Notes under the pieces: generated by a model
Told to the model about the DNA's origin: nothing
Database searches by the model: none
What the model saw: only the letters and a program-made list of their open reading frames with translations
From: Olivibacter domesticus
GTDB lineage: Bacteria; Bacteroidota; Bacteroidia; Sphingobacteriales; Sphingobacteriaceae
Reading direction: 5' to 3'
DNA length: 64,000 bases
Assembly: GCF_900109575.1 (NCBI RefSeq)
Contig: NZ_FOAF01000001.1
Location: forward strand, 248,001 to 312,000
Shown: positions 8,903 through 18,053 of the stretch, in pieces
Layout: every line of letters starts with the position of its first letter
How positions within the stretch are numbered: position 1 is the stretch's first letter
Position numbers and translations under genes: made by a program

Positions 8903-9694
8903 ATGGATTTACAGAACAATACCATTTTAATTACAGGCGGAACGGGAGGTTTTGGCTATGCCTTTGCTTCCAAACTGATTGCAATGGGAAATACGGTCAT
9001 CATTACGGGTAGAAATGAATCAAAACTTCAGGAGGTGAAACGTAAACTCCCTGCAGTGCATATCATACAGAGCGATGTGACCCAAGTAGAGGCTATCAGC
9101 AAGTTATATCAGCAGGTTTCACAGCAATTTCCTGCGCTGAACATCCTTATCAATAATGCCGGTGAAATGCGTAAAATAAGCCTGCAGCAGGAGCAGGACT
9201 TAACCGACATCACGCGTGAAGTAGAAATTAACCTGATGGGGCCGATCAGAATGGTGCAGGCTTTTTTGCCGCTGCTGAAAAAGCAGGAGAAGGCCCTTAT
9301 TCTCAATGTAACGTCAGGTATTGCACTCGCGCCTTTCGCCATATCACCCATTTACAGTGCGAGTAAATCTGGATTGCGTTCGTATACACAGGCGTTAAGA
9401 GTGCAACTGAAAAATACGGCTATTAAAGTAATAGAGTTAGTGGCTCCTGGTTCTTCGACTCCCTTGAATGATAAATTTATCAACGAGGATGGCTTTAACC
9501 CGAAAATGCTGATGGCGCCCGAAAAAATTGTGGATGCTGCCATCAAGGGATTGCAAAAGAATAAGAACGAAATTTTTCCCGGTCTTGCTAAAGTGATGCG
9601 TATCATGAGCAGGCTTGCACCGAAGTTGATGATTGCTCAGGCAGGGAAAATGGGAGCGTCATTTATGTCTGGAACTAATCACGAAAAAAAATGA
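8903..9694 (+). CDS. SDR-family oxidoreductase (DltE-like)
   Basis: A 263-residue short-chain dehydrogenase. The nucleotide-binding motif TGGTGGFG is at 11-18, NNAG at 84-87, and the catalytic Ser138, Tyr151 and Lys155 (YSASK) are all present. The sequence resembles the DltE group, NAD(P)-dependent reductases of unknown substrate. I chose the ATG at 8903; an upstream TTG at 8879 would add 8 residues. The stop codon overlaps the next start by 4 nt (ATGA), so it heads an operon with a DUF2147 protein, a small membrane protein and an AraC regulator. Confidence 0.92.
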   Translation: MDLQNNTILITGGTGGFGYAFASKLIAMGNTVIITGRNESKLQEVKRKLPAVHIIQSDVTQVEAISKLYQQVSQQFPALNILINNAGEMRKISLQQEQDLTDITREVEINLMGPIRMVQAFLPLLKKQEKALILNVTSGIALAPFAISPIYSASKSGLRSYTQALRVQLKNTAIKVIELVAPGSSTPLNDKFINEDGFNPKMLMAPEKIVDAAIKGLQKNKNEIFPGLAKVMRIMSRLAPKLMIAQAGKMGASFMSGTNHEKK

Positions 9695-10137
9695 AGAAAT
9701 TACTTTTTGCAACTATGATGTTCTTTATAACATTTGTATCGTCTGCACAAAATTTATCCGCTGATCAAATAACAGGTATTTGGTTGAGTGAAGATTCGGA
9801 TGTAAAGCTTAAATTTGAGTTTTATAAATCAGGAAATGAATACTTCGGAAAGTTATTGTGGGCTTCGACTATGTTTGAAGCAGATGGCAAAACACCGAAA
9901 AAGGACCCGAAGAATCCGGATAAGCAATTACGCAACAGGTCGAGACAGCATATCGTCAATGTTACGCATCTGAGGTATGTTGATGGTGAATACGTGGATG
10001 GAAAATTATATAATCCGGATGATGGACGAACGTATAGTGTGAAAGCAACCCTAAAAACCGCCAATCAATTGGAATTTAGGGGCTATGTCGGGATTTCGTT
10101 GTTGGGTAGAACGATGCAACTAAAAAGAATTCAATAA
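9691..10137 (+). CDS. DUF2147 domain-containing secreted protein
   Basis: A 148-residue protein with a signal peptide (MKKLLFATMMFFITFVSSAQ) and a single DUF2147 domain, recognisable from ITGIWLSEDSDVKLKFEFYK near the mature N-terminus and GYVGISLLGRTMQLKRI at the end. The domain is a small lipocalin-like beta-barrel found widely in Bacteroidota and Proteobacteria; its ligand is not known. Translation is coupled to the SDR gene by the ATGA overlap. Its place between a reductase and a DoxX-like membrane protein suggests an envelope stress or small-molecule role, but nothing in the sequence fixes it. Confidence 0.88.
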   Translation: MKKLLFATMMFFITFVSSAQNLSADQITGIWLSEDSDVKLKFEFYKSGNEYFGKLLWASTMFEADGKTPKKDPKNPDKQLRNRSRQHIVNVTHLRYVDGEYVDGKLYNPDDGRTYSVKATLKTANQLEFRGYVGISLLGRTMQLKRIQ

Positions 10138-10154
10138 ACTTAATTGATTTAAAA

Positions 10155-10508
10155 ATGATAAAGCATATTATATCGCTCATACTACTATTGATCGCTGTTT
10201 TTCTGTCATTTAAACACGGGTGGGATTCTTTACACGTAAACGATCACCCGGAATCTGCGAAGATGATGGCCGACTTGGGTATCAAAAAGTCATATGTTCC
10301 AGTATTTGGAATAGCTGTAATTCTTATAGGGTTTTTACTCTTGTTTCCGAGAACATTCTTCCTTGGAAATTTACTGAATGCTATATCCATCCTTTTAATC
10401 ATGGCTTTGGCATTAAATGCCGGAAACATAAAGATGGCGCTGATAGAGATTCCGTTTTTGATCATGCCTTTGGTGATGATTTGGTTGAAGTATCCGTTTA
10501 AGAACTAA
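10155..10508 (+). CDS. Small DoxX-like integral membrane protein
   Basis: A 117-residue protein with four predicted membrane segments: about 3-20, 48-66, 70-88 and 92-110. Between the first two lies a polar loop with HPESAKMMADLGI, a pattern seen in small DoxX-like proteins. The family is linked loosely to redox or thiosulfate metabolism, but this member has no metal or haem motif. It starts 17 nt after the DUF2147 gene and is followed 16 nt later by the AraC gene, so it is third in a four-gene operon. Confidence 0.75.
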   Translation: MIKHIISLILLLIAVFLSFKHGWDSLHVNDHPESAKMMADLGIKKSYVPVFGIAVILIGFLLLFPRTFFLGNLLNAISILLIMALALNAGNIKMALIEIPFLIMPLVMIWLKYPFKN

Positions 10509-10524
10509 AAAAATAAATGGTAGT

Positions 10525-11433
10525 ATGACCAATGCAACACCATATAGAATAAAATCAATTACAGAAGGGCATCGATTGGCCGGACTCGAAAAGCCGCACC
10601 ATCCGCTTATCAGCCTAGTGGATGTAGCTAAATTCAAAAATCATTCGGATATCAATGCGGTAATCTTTGACTTTTATGTCGTTTCACTGAAAAGGGGCTG
10701 TAACAATCTTCTTTATGGGCAGCAGAAATACGATTTTGATGAGGGCTTGATGGCTTTTATGTCACCCGGACAAATATTGCGGGGTGAGGAGGGGGGGATC
10801 CCGCCAAATCTTGAAGGTTGGATGTTATTTATCCATCCCGATTTTTTATGGAATACACCGCTCGCCAAAAAAATAAAGCAGTACGAATACTTTGGTTACG
10901 CTACCAACGAAGCCTTGTTTCTTTCTGATAAGGAAGAAACTCTTATCAACGGTATTATTGATCATATCAAGCAGGAATATCAGGCGAATATTGATAAATT
11001 TAGTCAAGATGTTATCATCGCTCAGTTAGAATTGTTATTTACGTATGCAGAACGGTTTTACGAAAGGCAATTTATTACCCGAAAAATCACCAATCACAAA
11101 ATTTTAGGTCGTTTGGAAGATGCATTGACGGATTATTTCAATAATGAAGATCTACTTTCAAAAGGACTGCCCACCGTTCAATACATGGCAGATACGCTAC
11201 ATATTTCAACCAAATATTTGAGTAATTTGCTGAAACAACTAACCGGTCAGACTACACAGCAGCACATCCATGATAGACTGATTGAAAAAGCGAAAGAAAG
11301 ACTATCTACCACTCATTTGTCTGTCAGTGAAATCGCTTATGCATTAGGCTTTGAACATGCACAATCTTTCAGTAAATTGTTTAAAGCAAAGACCAAACAA
11401 AGTCCCCTGGAGTTTCGACAGTCTTTCAACTGA
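10525..11433 (+). CDS. AraC-family transcriptional regulator
   Basis: A 302-residue regulator. The first 190 residues are a cupin-like sensor region of the type found in Bacteroidota AraC proteins that control neighbouring oxidoreductases (YDFDEGLMAFMSPGQI). The C-terminal HTH pair is clear: PTVQYMADTLHISTKYLSNL then LSVSEIAYALGFEHAQSFSK, ending with QSPLEFRQSF. It closes the SDR - DUF2147 - DoxX-like operon and most likely controls it. It converges on the DUF1348 gene with a 14-nt gap. Confidence 0.92.
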   Translation: MTNATPYRIKSITEGHRLAGLEKPHHPLISLVDVAKFKNHSDINAVIFDFYVVSLKRGCNNLLYGQQKYDFDEGLMAFMSPGQILRGEEGGIPPNLEGWMLFIHPDFLWNTPLAKKIKQYEYFGYATNEALFLSDKEETLINGIIDHIKQEYQANIDKFSQDVIIAQLELLFTYAERFYERQFITRKITNHKILGRLEDALTDYFNNEDLLSKGLPTVQYMADTLHISTKYLSNLLKQLTGQTTQQHIHDRLIEKAKERLSTTHLSVSEIAYALGFEHAQSFSKLFKAKTKQSPLEFRQSFN

Positions 11434-11447
11434 TATAGCGAAATACC

Positions 11448-11858
11448 TTAGAGATACCGTTCTGAGGCGTTAATTTTCATATCGTTGATGCTGGCATATC
11501 GTTTTCGCATTAGCCCATATTCATCGAATTCCCACATTTCATTTCCGTAACTTCGGTACCATTGTTCCGCTGCGTCATGCCATTCGTATTCAAAACGTAC
11601 GGCAATATGGTTTTCATGAAAGCTCCAAAGCTCTTTTTTAAGCTTATAGTTCAGCTCTCTTTCCCACTTTTTGCCGAGAAATTTTTTTACTTCTTCGCGT
11701 CCATTAATAAATTCCGTTCGATTGCGCCATTCGGTATCGATGGTGTAGGCAAGGCTTACCTCTTCAGGGTCTCGTGTGTTCCAGGCATCTTCTGCCAGTT
11801 GTACTTTTTGAAGGGCACTCTCGTAAGTAAACGGAGGCAAGGGGTGTTTTGGTTCCAT
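11448..11858 (-). CDS. DUF1348 / NTF2-like family protein
   Basis: A 136-residue single-domain protein matching the DUF1348 group of the NTF2-like (SnoaL-type) fold: it opens with [20 protein letters not shown], has [18 protein letters not shown] in the middle and the acidic-aromatic end [20 protein letters not shown]. No signal peptide, so cytoplasmic. The function of DUF1348 is not established. It follows the alpha/beta hydrolase on the same strand after 35 nt and is probably co-transcribed with it. Confidence 0.9.
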   Translation of the reverse strand: MEPKHPLPPFTYESALQKVQLAEDAWNTRDPEEVSLAYTIDTEWRNRTEFINGREEVKKFLGKKWERELNYKLKKELWSFHENHIAVRFEYEWHDAAEQWYRSYGNEMWEFDEYGLMRKRYASINDMKINASERYL

Positions 11859-11893
11859 AGATATAAATTTAAGAAATGGATGTCTTGTATCAA

Positions 11894-12763
11894 TTATTGG
11901 GGCAGGGTCTCCATAAAGGCCAGAATGTCTGTACCGATCTCGCTCACATGGGTTTCCAGCGCAAAATGACCCGTATCGTAAAATTTCACGATGGCATCGG
12001 GGATATCTTTTTTGTAAGCTTCTGCACCGGGAGGTAAAAAGAAAGGATCTTTGTTACCCCAAACGGCTAAAAGCTTTGGTTGATGAATTCTGAAATATTC
12101 CTGGAACTGTGGATATAGGGCGACATTACTTTTATAATCTCTTAAGAGATCAAGCTGTATTTCATCAGATGCTGGGCGGTCAAGAAAATGCTGGTCGAGG
12201 GTGTACGATTCAGGGGCAATTAACGTACTATCGGACACACCGCTGAAATACTGAAACTTCGTTCCCTCCAGCGTAACAAATCCCCTGAGTGCGTTCCTAT
12301 TTTCTTGGGTGTCTTCTTTCCAGTACTTTTGGATGGGGCCCCAGTCCGAACCCAAACCTTCTACGTAGGCATTGCCATTTTGCGAAATAATACCTGTAAT
12401 TTTTTCAGGGTTGGCAAGTGCTAAACGATAACCGGTGGGTGCGCCATAATCAAATACATAGATCGCAAATCTTTTGAGACCTAAGGTATCGATGAATGAC
12501 TGCATTGTTCTAGCTAAGTTGTCAAAGGTGTAAGTAAATTCGGCCCTGCTGGGAGCATCGGAATAACCAAAGCCAGGAAGATCCGGTGCAATGATATGGT
12601 ATTCCGTACTTAAGATCGGAATGAGATTACGAAACATGTGTGATGAGGTTGGATAACCGTGCAACAATAAGATGGTTGGCGCTTCTATAGGACCGGCCTC
12701 GCGATAAAAGATATTGATGCCATTGGCATTTAATGTATGGTAATGAATCGAATTTGTTTCCAT
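11894..12763 (-). CDS. Alpha/beta hydrolase (haloalkane dehalogenase / epoxide hydrolase-like)
   Basis: A 289-residue alpha/beta hydrolase. The oxyanion motif HGYPTS is at 35-40, the nucleophile elbow is VFDYGAPTG with Asp105, the third acid is in GNKDPFF, and the base is His266 (YDTGHF). An Asp rather than Ser nucleophile puts it with haloalkane dehalogenases, fluoroacetate dehalogenases and epoxide hydrolases, where an alkyl-enzyme ester forms. The substrate is unknown. The divergent LysR gene and the palindrome between them suggest inducible control by a small molecule, possibly the substrate. Confidence 0.88.
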   Translation of the reverse strand: METNSIHYHTLNANGINIFYREAGPIEAPTILLLHGYPTSSHMFRNLIPILSTEYHIIAPDLPGFGYSDAPSRAEFTYTFDNLARTMQSFIDTLGLKRFAIYVFDYGAPTGYRLALANPEKITGIISQNGNAYVEGLGSDWGPIQKYWKEDTQENRNALRGFVTLEGTKFQYFSGVSDSTLIAPESYTLDQHFLDRPASDEIQLDLLRDYKSNVALYPQFQEYFRIHQPKLLAVWGNKDPFFLPPGAEAYKKDIPDAIVKFYDTGHFALETHVSEIGTDILAFMETLPQ

Positions 12764-12783
12764 TTTTTATTGTTTTGTCTGTT

Positions 12784-12791
12784 CAAAATTA
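12784..12791 (-). promoter_or_regulatory. -7 promoter box of the alpha/beta hydrolase gene
   Basis: On the minus strand the sequence TAATTTTG matches TAnnTTTG and lies 20 nt before the ATG. No TTTG -33 box is present; instead the LysR palindrome at 12817-12839 occupies that place, as expected of an activator-dependent promoter. Confidence 0.5.
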
Positions 12792-12816
12792 TTTCAGATA
12801 TTTGATTATTAAAAAC

Positions 12817-12839
12817 GATTTATAATGATATTATAAATC
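12817..12839. promoter_or_regulatory. Probable LysR-type operator
   Basis: A 23-bp inverted repeat with perfect 9-bp arms (GATTTATAA / TTATAAATC) and a 5-bp centre. It lies 14 bp before the lysR start and about 33-55 bp upstream of the predicted transcription start of the divergent hydrolase, the usual place for a LysR activation site. Confidence 0.65.
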
Positions 12840-12853
12840 ACTATTTATGATTT

Positions 12854-13744
12854 ATGAATAGCAACGATTTGAGAATATTTGAAGCGGTGGCCTTGCATAG
12901 CAATTTTACACGGGCGGCAGAAGCCATGTTTACGGTGCAATCGAATGTAACAGCACGCATTCGCAGTCTGGAGGAAGAATTTGGCGCCTCACTTTTTGAG
13001 CGAAATGCGAAGCGGGTGTCACTAACTCCAGCTGGCGAAGTGCTTATGCATTATTCTAAACAAATTTCGCACCTGCTGGAGGAAGCGAAAAACGAAATCA
13101 AAAACATTGATGTCTTGGCCGGATCGCTAAAAATCGGATGTATTGAAACAACTATGGCGCTCCGGGTTCCGCAGATTCTCCATGATTTTGGTGCCGCTTA
13201 CCCGCATGTTGAATTGGAATTTAAATCTGCTATGCGGCCCGAGCTGGTGCAGGATGTGCTGGACTATAAGCTGGATGCTGCTTTTGTTACCGGTCCTATC
13301 AGTATTGCTGGTCTACAGCAGGAACCCATCAATGAAGAGCAACTGGTTATCCTGACACATGGGAATGCTGCTTCTTTATCATCTACATTAAACCGGCAAA
13401 CGGCTCCTAAGATCATTGTGTTTGATCAGGGTTGTGTTTTCCGGGAACGATTGGAATCGCTGTTAAGTGCAAAGGGGATTGTGCAGTATAAGCCTATTGT
13501 GGTGAATTCCATCGAGGGTATTATAAATTTCGTGGAGTCAGGCCTGGGTATCAGTATCTTGCCTCAGCAAATAATTACGGCTTTTTATGCTTCAAGAAAT
13601 ATTAAAACCTTTTCGTTAAGCAAGTCGCTCGGAACGATGACGACGGTCTTGATCTCACGTAGTAACCGGCGTCCATCTAAGCTGATGCAAGTATTTATTG
13701 ATATGTATAAAAGTCAACCAGGGAATGTAAGCTCAGAGGGGTAA
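12854..13744 (+). CDS. LysR-family transcriptional regulator
   Basis: A 296-residue regulator with the standard plan. Residues 1-60 are the winged HTH (LRIFEAVALHSNFTRAAEAM, then RIRSLEEEFGASLFERNAKR). Residues about 90-290 are the periplasmic-binding-like effector domain, with the typical GSLKIGC entry and a hinge around GLGISILP. It is transcribed away from the alpha/beta hydrolase and DUF1348 genes; the inverted repeat between them is a good candidate binding site. The effector domain does not reveal the ligand. Confidence 0.93.
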   Translation: MNSNDLRIFEAVALHSNFTRAAEAMFTVQSNVTARIRSLEEEFGASLFERNAKRVSLTPAGEVLMHYSKQISHLLEEAKNEIKNIDVLAGSLKIGCIETTMALRVPQILHDFGAAYPHVELEFKSAMRPELVQDVLDYKLDAAFVTGPISIAGLQQEPINEEQLVILTHGNAASLSSTLNRQTAPKIIVFDQGCVFRERLESLLSAKGIVQYKPIVVNSIEGIINFVESGLGISILPQQIITAFYASRNIKTFSLSKSLGTMTTVLISRSNRRPSKLMQVFIDMYKSQPGNVSSEG

Positions 13745-13785
13745 ATAATGGCCTGCTAACGATATAATAAATAAGGGTTTCTGAT

Positions 13786-16700
13786 TTATTCTTTTACCTT
13801 GGCATATTCTGAGGGAGTTTCTCCGTACCATTTTTTAAACTCGCGACTGAAATATTTACTGTTATCATAGCCAATCATAAAGGCAATTTCATAAACTGTA
13901 TACCGATTTTCTTTTAAGAGTTCAGAGGCTTTGATCATACGTTGTGATTTGACAAAATCATTGGCAGACAACCCGGTAATGGCCTTGATTTTTTTGAACA
14001 ATACGGGCTGGCTCATACCGATTTCGTCGGCAAGCCAGGCGACACCGAATGCAGGATGATCAAGATGATCTCGTGTTAAGGTACTTAGTTTTTTCAGAAA
14101 AGCAGCATCTAAAGGATGCATCTTATTATCAAGCTCCTGGTTCATCATCGATGTGGAAGCATCGTTTGTTTCGTGATTTGTCTTTAAGAGGTTTTGATAT
14201 CGCTCTTGGAGAAGCTGACGTGTTTTTAGCAGGTTATGAAGCTGTAGGCGTAATATTTGCGGACTGAAAGGTTTGGAGATATACGCATCTGCACCCGTTT
14301 GCAATCCAGTTATCTGATGTATGGTGGCACTTTTTGCGGTCAATAGTATCAGGGGAATATGGCTGGTGCGTGGGTCGGTCTTCATGCGTTCACAGAAAGC
14401 GAAACCATCCATTTCCGGCATCATCACATCGCTTATAATAATGTCCGGCAGGTGATCAAAGGCTTGTTGCAGTCCTTCCAGGCCGGTTTGAGAAGTGATA
14501 ATATGGTAATCCTCTTCGAGAATAGAAACGAGGTAACCACGCATGGCGGCATTGTCTTCCACCAACAAAAGCTGCTGCTTTGCCGAATCATAAACTTGAT
14601 TAGAAGGAAGGGGCCCGGCCATGTTGATGTTTGACACCAGTGTTGGAGGATTGATAATATTTTCGGTATCGGATAAATAGAGTTCTGATGAAGAAAAGTG
14701 CTTATGTCCTTTTAATAATGTGATATGGAAGGTTATTTTGCTGTCAGCACGATGAGCTAACGTTTCGCTGCTGGCAGATATGCTGCCATGGTGTAAATCG
14801 ATGATACTTTTAGAAAGCGCTAAGCCAATACCCGAACCACCATGCGTGGATAAACTTGTATCCTGAAAATAAGGGGCAAATATTTTATCAAGATTAGATG
14901 CTGGTATTCCTTTTCCAATATTGCTGACAATTAGGTGTACATCTGTTGATTCTTCAACTATGCTTATTTCAATTACCTCCCCGGGTTCTGAAAATTTAAT
15001 GGCGTTTGCAATCAGATTCATTAATACTTTCTCGAGTTGTTCTTTATCAAAATAAAGAAATAGGGGAGCTTCGCGGTAAATAAACTCTATCGGATTGTTT
15101 TTGTTATGGCTGTCAAAGGCACTGATTACTAAGCGGATGAAAGCGATAAGATTGTAATTGGATACTTTTAAAGGTTGCATGCCGACCTCAATCTTTCGAA
15201 AATCCAGCAGCTCGTTGACTAACTTTAGGAGGCTATCGGAGTTGTTTTTTATCACATTCAATTTCTCGAGCTCGATTGGACTGCTAGCTTGCCGATCGAT
15301 GAGATCTTCCGTAGGGCCGGTGATGAGCGTTAGATGTGTCCGGATTTCATGCGAAATATGGGTGAAGAAGTTCAGTTTAAATTGGGTTACTTCTTGATTT
15401 TTTCGCAAAAGAGCCTTTAAAAAGAAATGTCTGATGACTAGAAAAATCAAGCCTGCAATACCTAAAACATACAAACAATACGCATAGGGGGTCTTCCATA
15501 TAGGGGGGAGTATACGAATATGCAGATAGGTGTCTTTACTCCAAATGTTGTCATTATTGCCTGCCTTGACATGAAGCGTGTAATTACCCGGGTTCAGGTT
15601 ACTATAGGTAATGGAAGGTATATCTGTAAACCGCCATGCTTTGTCGTATCCAGCTAATTGATATTGGTAGCGATTCTTTTCAGGTTTAACGTAATTTAAT
15701 GCTGCTATCTGTGCAGCAAAAGTATTCTGATTATAGGTTAAGGTCACTTCCTTTTTTTGCAATTCCCGGTAGATTGCTTGATTTTTCTTTTGCGTATTTG
15801 CTTCGTCGCCCAGAATCCTGAACGAGGTGATATAGGTTGCCGGGGCATTTTTATTTACGCTGATATGGCCGGGAATAAAAGCGGTCAATCCCTTGTATCC
15901 GCCAAAGAAAAGCTCACCCGATTTTGTTTTGAAATAAGCGTTGTTATTGAATACATTACCTGCCAAGCCATCGGATTCATTATAGGTATTAAACGTTTTC
16001 TTCTGGAGATCAAATCGCGAAAGGCCATTAGCCGTGCTGATCCATAAAAGCTGATTGTTCTCGGCGAGTACGCCGAGAACATGATTGCTGCTGAGCCCGT
16101 CACGTTTGGTAAAGGCTGCTTTTATATTTCCTTGCCTGTCACATTGTATAAGGCCATGGTCGGTTGTTGCCAACCAGACGTTTCCCGTCGCATCTTGAAA
16201 AAAACTATTGATACAGAAGGGGGTATCCTTGGCCCATAGGTGAGGCATTTGTATGTTATTTCCCCGAACAATCTTGAACAAATTGGGGCCGCCTATCCAA
16301 ATTTGTCCGCCAGTGCTTTCGAAAATTGAAAGAATCGCTTGTCGCTGCGTGGCGCCTATAATAGGGTGCTTCGTGAGCGGAATTAAGGAGGTGTCTTGTA
16401 ATTTGAAAAGTTGTATGCCGGCGGTTTCGGTACCTACCCAAAATTGCCCATTACGGTCGTGAAGAAGGGAAGTGATCTCAGAACCTATGGTGGCATGATC
16501 TTTCCACATAAAACGGCTAAAGTTCTTTGAGTCTGGGTTGAACACGTTCAGACCGCCACCATGTGTACCAACCCAGATGCGTTTATTCCGGTCGCGATAA
16601 ACAATCTTAACCAAATTTGAACCCAAACTTCGTGCATCGCTTTGCTTATGAGTATAGTGCGTAAATTGCTTGTTTGCTCTTTGCCAATAGTTAAGCCCGC

Positions 16701-17835
16701 CACCTTCGGTACCTATCCACAGGTTTTGCCACTCGTCTTCTACAATGGAACTAATTACATTGTCACTAAGACCATTACGAAATGTACGGTTATTATACAC
16801 ATAAAAGGGTGTTTGATAGATATGATAGGCGTTCACACCCCCGAAAAAGGTTCCTGCCCAGACCGTTCCGGCTCTATCCTGAAATAGACTATGTACGGAG
16901 TTTTGACTTAAGCTTTCCGGATTCCAAGGTTCATTTGCGCAGTTTGAAAGATGCATGCGTGTGCTGTCCAAAAGGGATAGACCTTCTTGAGTCGCAATCC
17001 AGAGTTGGTTATTGGCATCGAGTAAGAGCTTTCGGATATTATTGCTGAGCAAGTTGTTGCCCGTTTTTTTTAACAGATTGAACGGTTCTATTTTGCTCTT
17101 TGCTGCGTGGTATCGAAAAAGACCGCCTGTCGAGCTGCCTAACCAGATATCACCTAGATCATCTTCAACGATGCTACTGATTTGGTATGTATCGATCAGC
17201 CCATGATCGAGTGGTAATCTGTGGAATGCATTTTTATTTAGTGGCTGCAGGCGGGTGATGCCATTGGCAAGTGCTACCCACGTAATTCCCTTTTTATCGG
17301 AAAAGAGTGCTCGGATATAGTTTTTTTCGTTCGATAGCTGAATACGGCGAATGGAGGGCATTCCTTCGATTTTGCTATAAAGATAAAGCGCCTCTTTGGT
17401 ACCTATCCATAGTTGTCCGCGTGCGTCTTCACTGAGGCAAGTTATATAGAAAGCAGTTTGTGTGTATTTATTCGGCACGGGTAAGGTGATCGGCTGAAAT
17501 TTGTCATTTGTCTCGTCGTAGAGGTTGAGTCCCTTTCCAGTACCAACCCAGAGATGTCCCTTTCGATCGCAGAGTAAAGCGGTAATGTAATTGTCTGATA
17601 GTGAATGTGGATCGTGCGGGTCGTTTTTGTAGATGTTAAAGCGATGTGCGTCATATCGATTGAGACCGGCACGTGTACCAAACCATAAAAAGCCTCGTTT
17701 ATCCTGTGCAATGGATAACACGCCGCTTTGAGATAATCCGTCTTCAATACTCACATTGGTAAATCGGATTTCCTGGCAATAGCTGGAACAAAAGGTAAAG
17801 AAAAAAAAACCTATATAGCTTACTAATAATTTCAT
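13786..17835 (-). CDS. Hybrid two-component system regulator (HTCS) of the polysaccharide utilisation locus
   Basis: A 1349-residue one-protein two-component system. It has a signal peptide, two seven-bladed propeller domains (about 25-650) built of repeats such as GLSQSGVLSIAQDKRGFLWF, a Y_Y_Y domain (about 690-765), one membrane helix (about 785-805), a HisKA domain with phospho-acceptor His829, an HATPase with N-box NLIANAIKFS and GGSGIGLAL, a receiver with Asp1136 (SDVMMPEMDG), and a C-terminal AraC HTH. In Bacteroidota such sensors bind oligosaccharides in the periplasm and switch on the adjacent susCD genes, here starting 218 nt away on the other strand. Odd point: the H-box reads SHEIRTH, with His834 where Pro is nearly universal. 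Confidence 0.95.
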   Translation of the reverse strand: MKLLVSYIGFFFFTFCSSYCQEIRFTNVSIEDGLSQSGVLSIAQDKRGFLWFGTRAGLNRYDAHRFNIYKNDPHDPHSLSDNYITALLCDRKGHLWVGTGKGLNLYDETNDKFQPITLPVPNKYTQTAFYITCLSEDARGQLWIGTKEALYLYSKIEGMPSIRRIQLSNEKNYIRALFSDKKGITWVALANGITRLQPLNKNAFHRLPLDHGLIDTYQISSIVEDDLGDIWLGSSTGGLFRYHAAKSKIEPFNLLKKTGNNLLSNNIRKLLLDANNQLWIATQEGLSLLDSTRMHLSNCANEPWNPESLSQNSVHSLFQDRAGTVWAGTFFGGVNAYHIYQTPFYVYNNRTFRNGLSDNVISSIVEDEWQNLWIGTEGGGLNYWQRANKQFTHYTHKQSDARSLGSNLVKIVYRDRNKRIWVGTHGGGLNVFNPDSKNFSRFMWKDHATIGSEITSLLHDRNGQFWVGTETAGIQLFKLQDTSLIPLTKHPIIGATQRQAILSIFESTGGQIWIGGPNLFKIVRGNNIQMPHLWAKDTPFCINSFFQDATGNVWLATTDHGLIQCDRQGNIKAAFTKRDGLSSNHVLGVLAENNQLLWISTANGLSRFDLQKKTFNTYNESDGLAGNVFNNNAYFKTKSGELFFGGYKGLTAFIPGHISVNKNAPATYITSFRILGDEANTQKKNQAIYRELQKKEVTLTYNQNTFAAQIAALNYVKPEKNRYQYQLAGYDKAWRFTDIPSITYSNLNPGNYTLHVKAGNNDNIWSKDTYLHIRILPPIWKTPYAYCLYVLGIAGLIFLVIRHFFLKALLRKNQEVTQFKLNFFTHISHEIRTHLTLITGPTEDLIDRQASSPIELEKLNVIKNNSDSLLKLVNELLDFRKIEVGMQPLKVSNYNLIAFIRLVISAFDSHNKNNPIEFIYREAPLFLYFDKEQLEKVLMNLIANAIKFSEPGEVIEISIVEESTDVHLIVSNIGKGIPASNLDKIFAPYFQDTSLSTHGGSGIGLALSKSIIDLHHGSISASSETLAHRADSKITFHITLLKGHKHFSSSELYLSDTENIINPPTLVSNINMAGPLPSNQVYDSAKQQLLLVEDNAAMRGYLVSILEEDYHIITSQTGLEGLQQAFDHLPDIIISDVMMPEMDGFAFCERMKTDPRTSHIPLILLTAKSATIHQITGLQTGADAYISKPFSPQILRLQLHNLLKTRQLLQERYQNLLKTNHETNDASTSMMNQELDNKMHPLDAAFLKKLSTLTRDHLDHPAFGVAWLADEIGMSQPVLFKKIKAITGLSANDFVKSQRMIKASELLKENRYTVYEIAFMIGYDNSKYFSREFKKWYGETPSEYAKVKE

Positions 17836-18053
17836 CTCTGTTTCATAATCTAAGCATTGGTACGATTAGCCAATGGGATAACGGTCGACCCATCAAGGTA
17901 GTTATTTTCTTTAAAATAGGCAATATTTTAAAAAAGTGCCCTAAATATTCGATTTTTTCACCCCCTGTTTCCCCTTAAAAAATCCAGTTTTGCCTAGCGA
18001 AAAAAATGCACGCTTGAAGATTGCATTGAATACCGCTAATAAACTAACCATTT

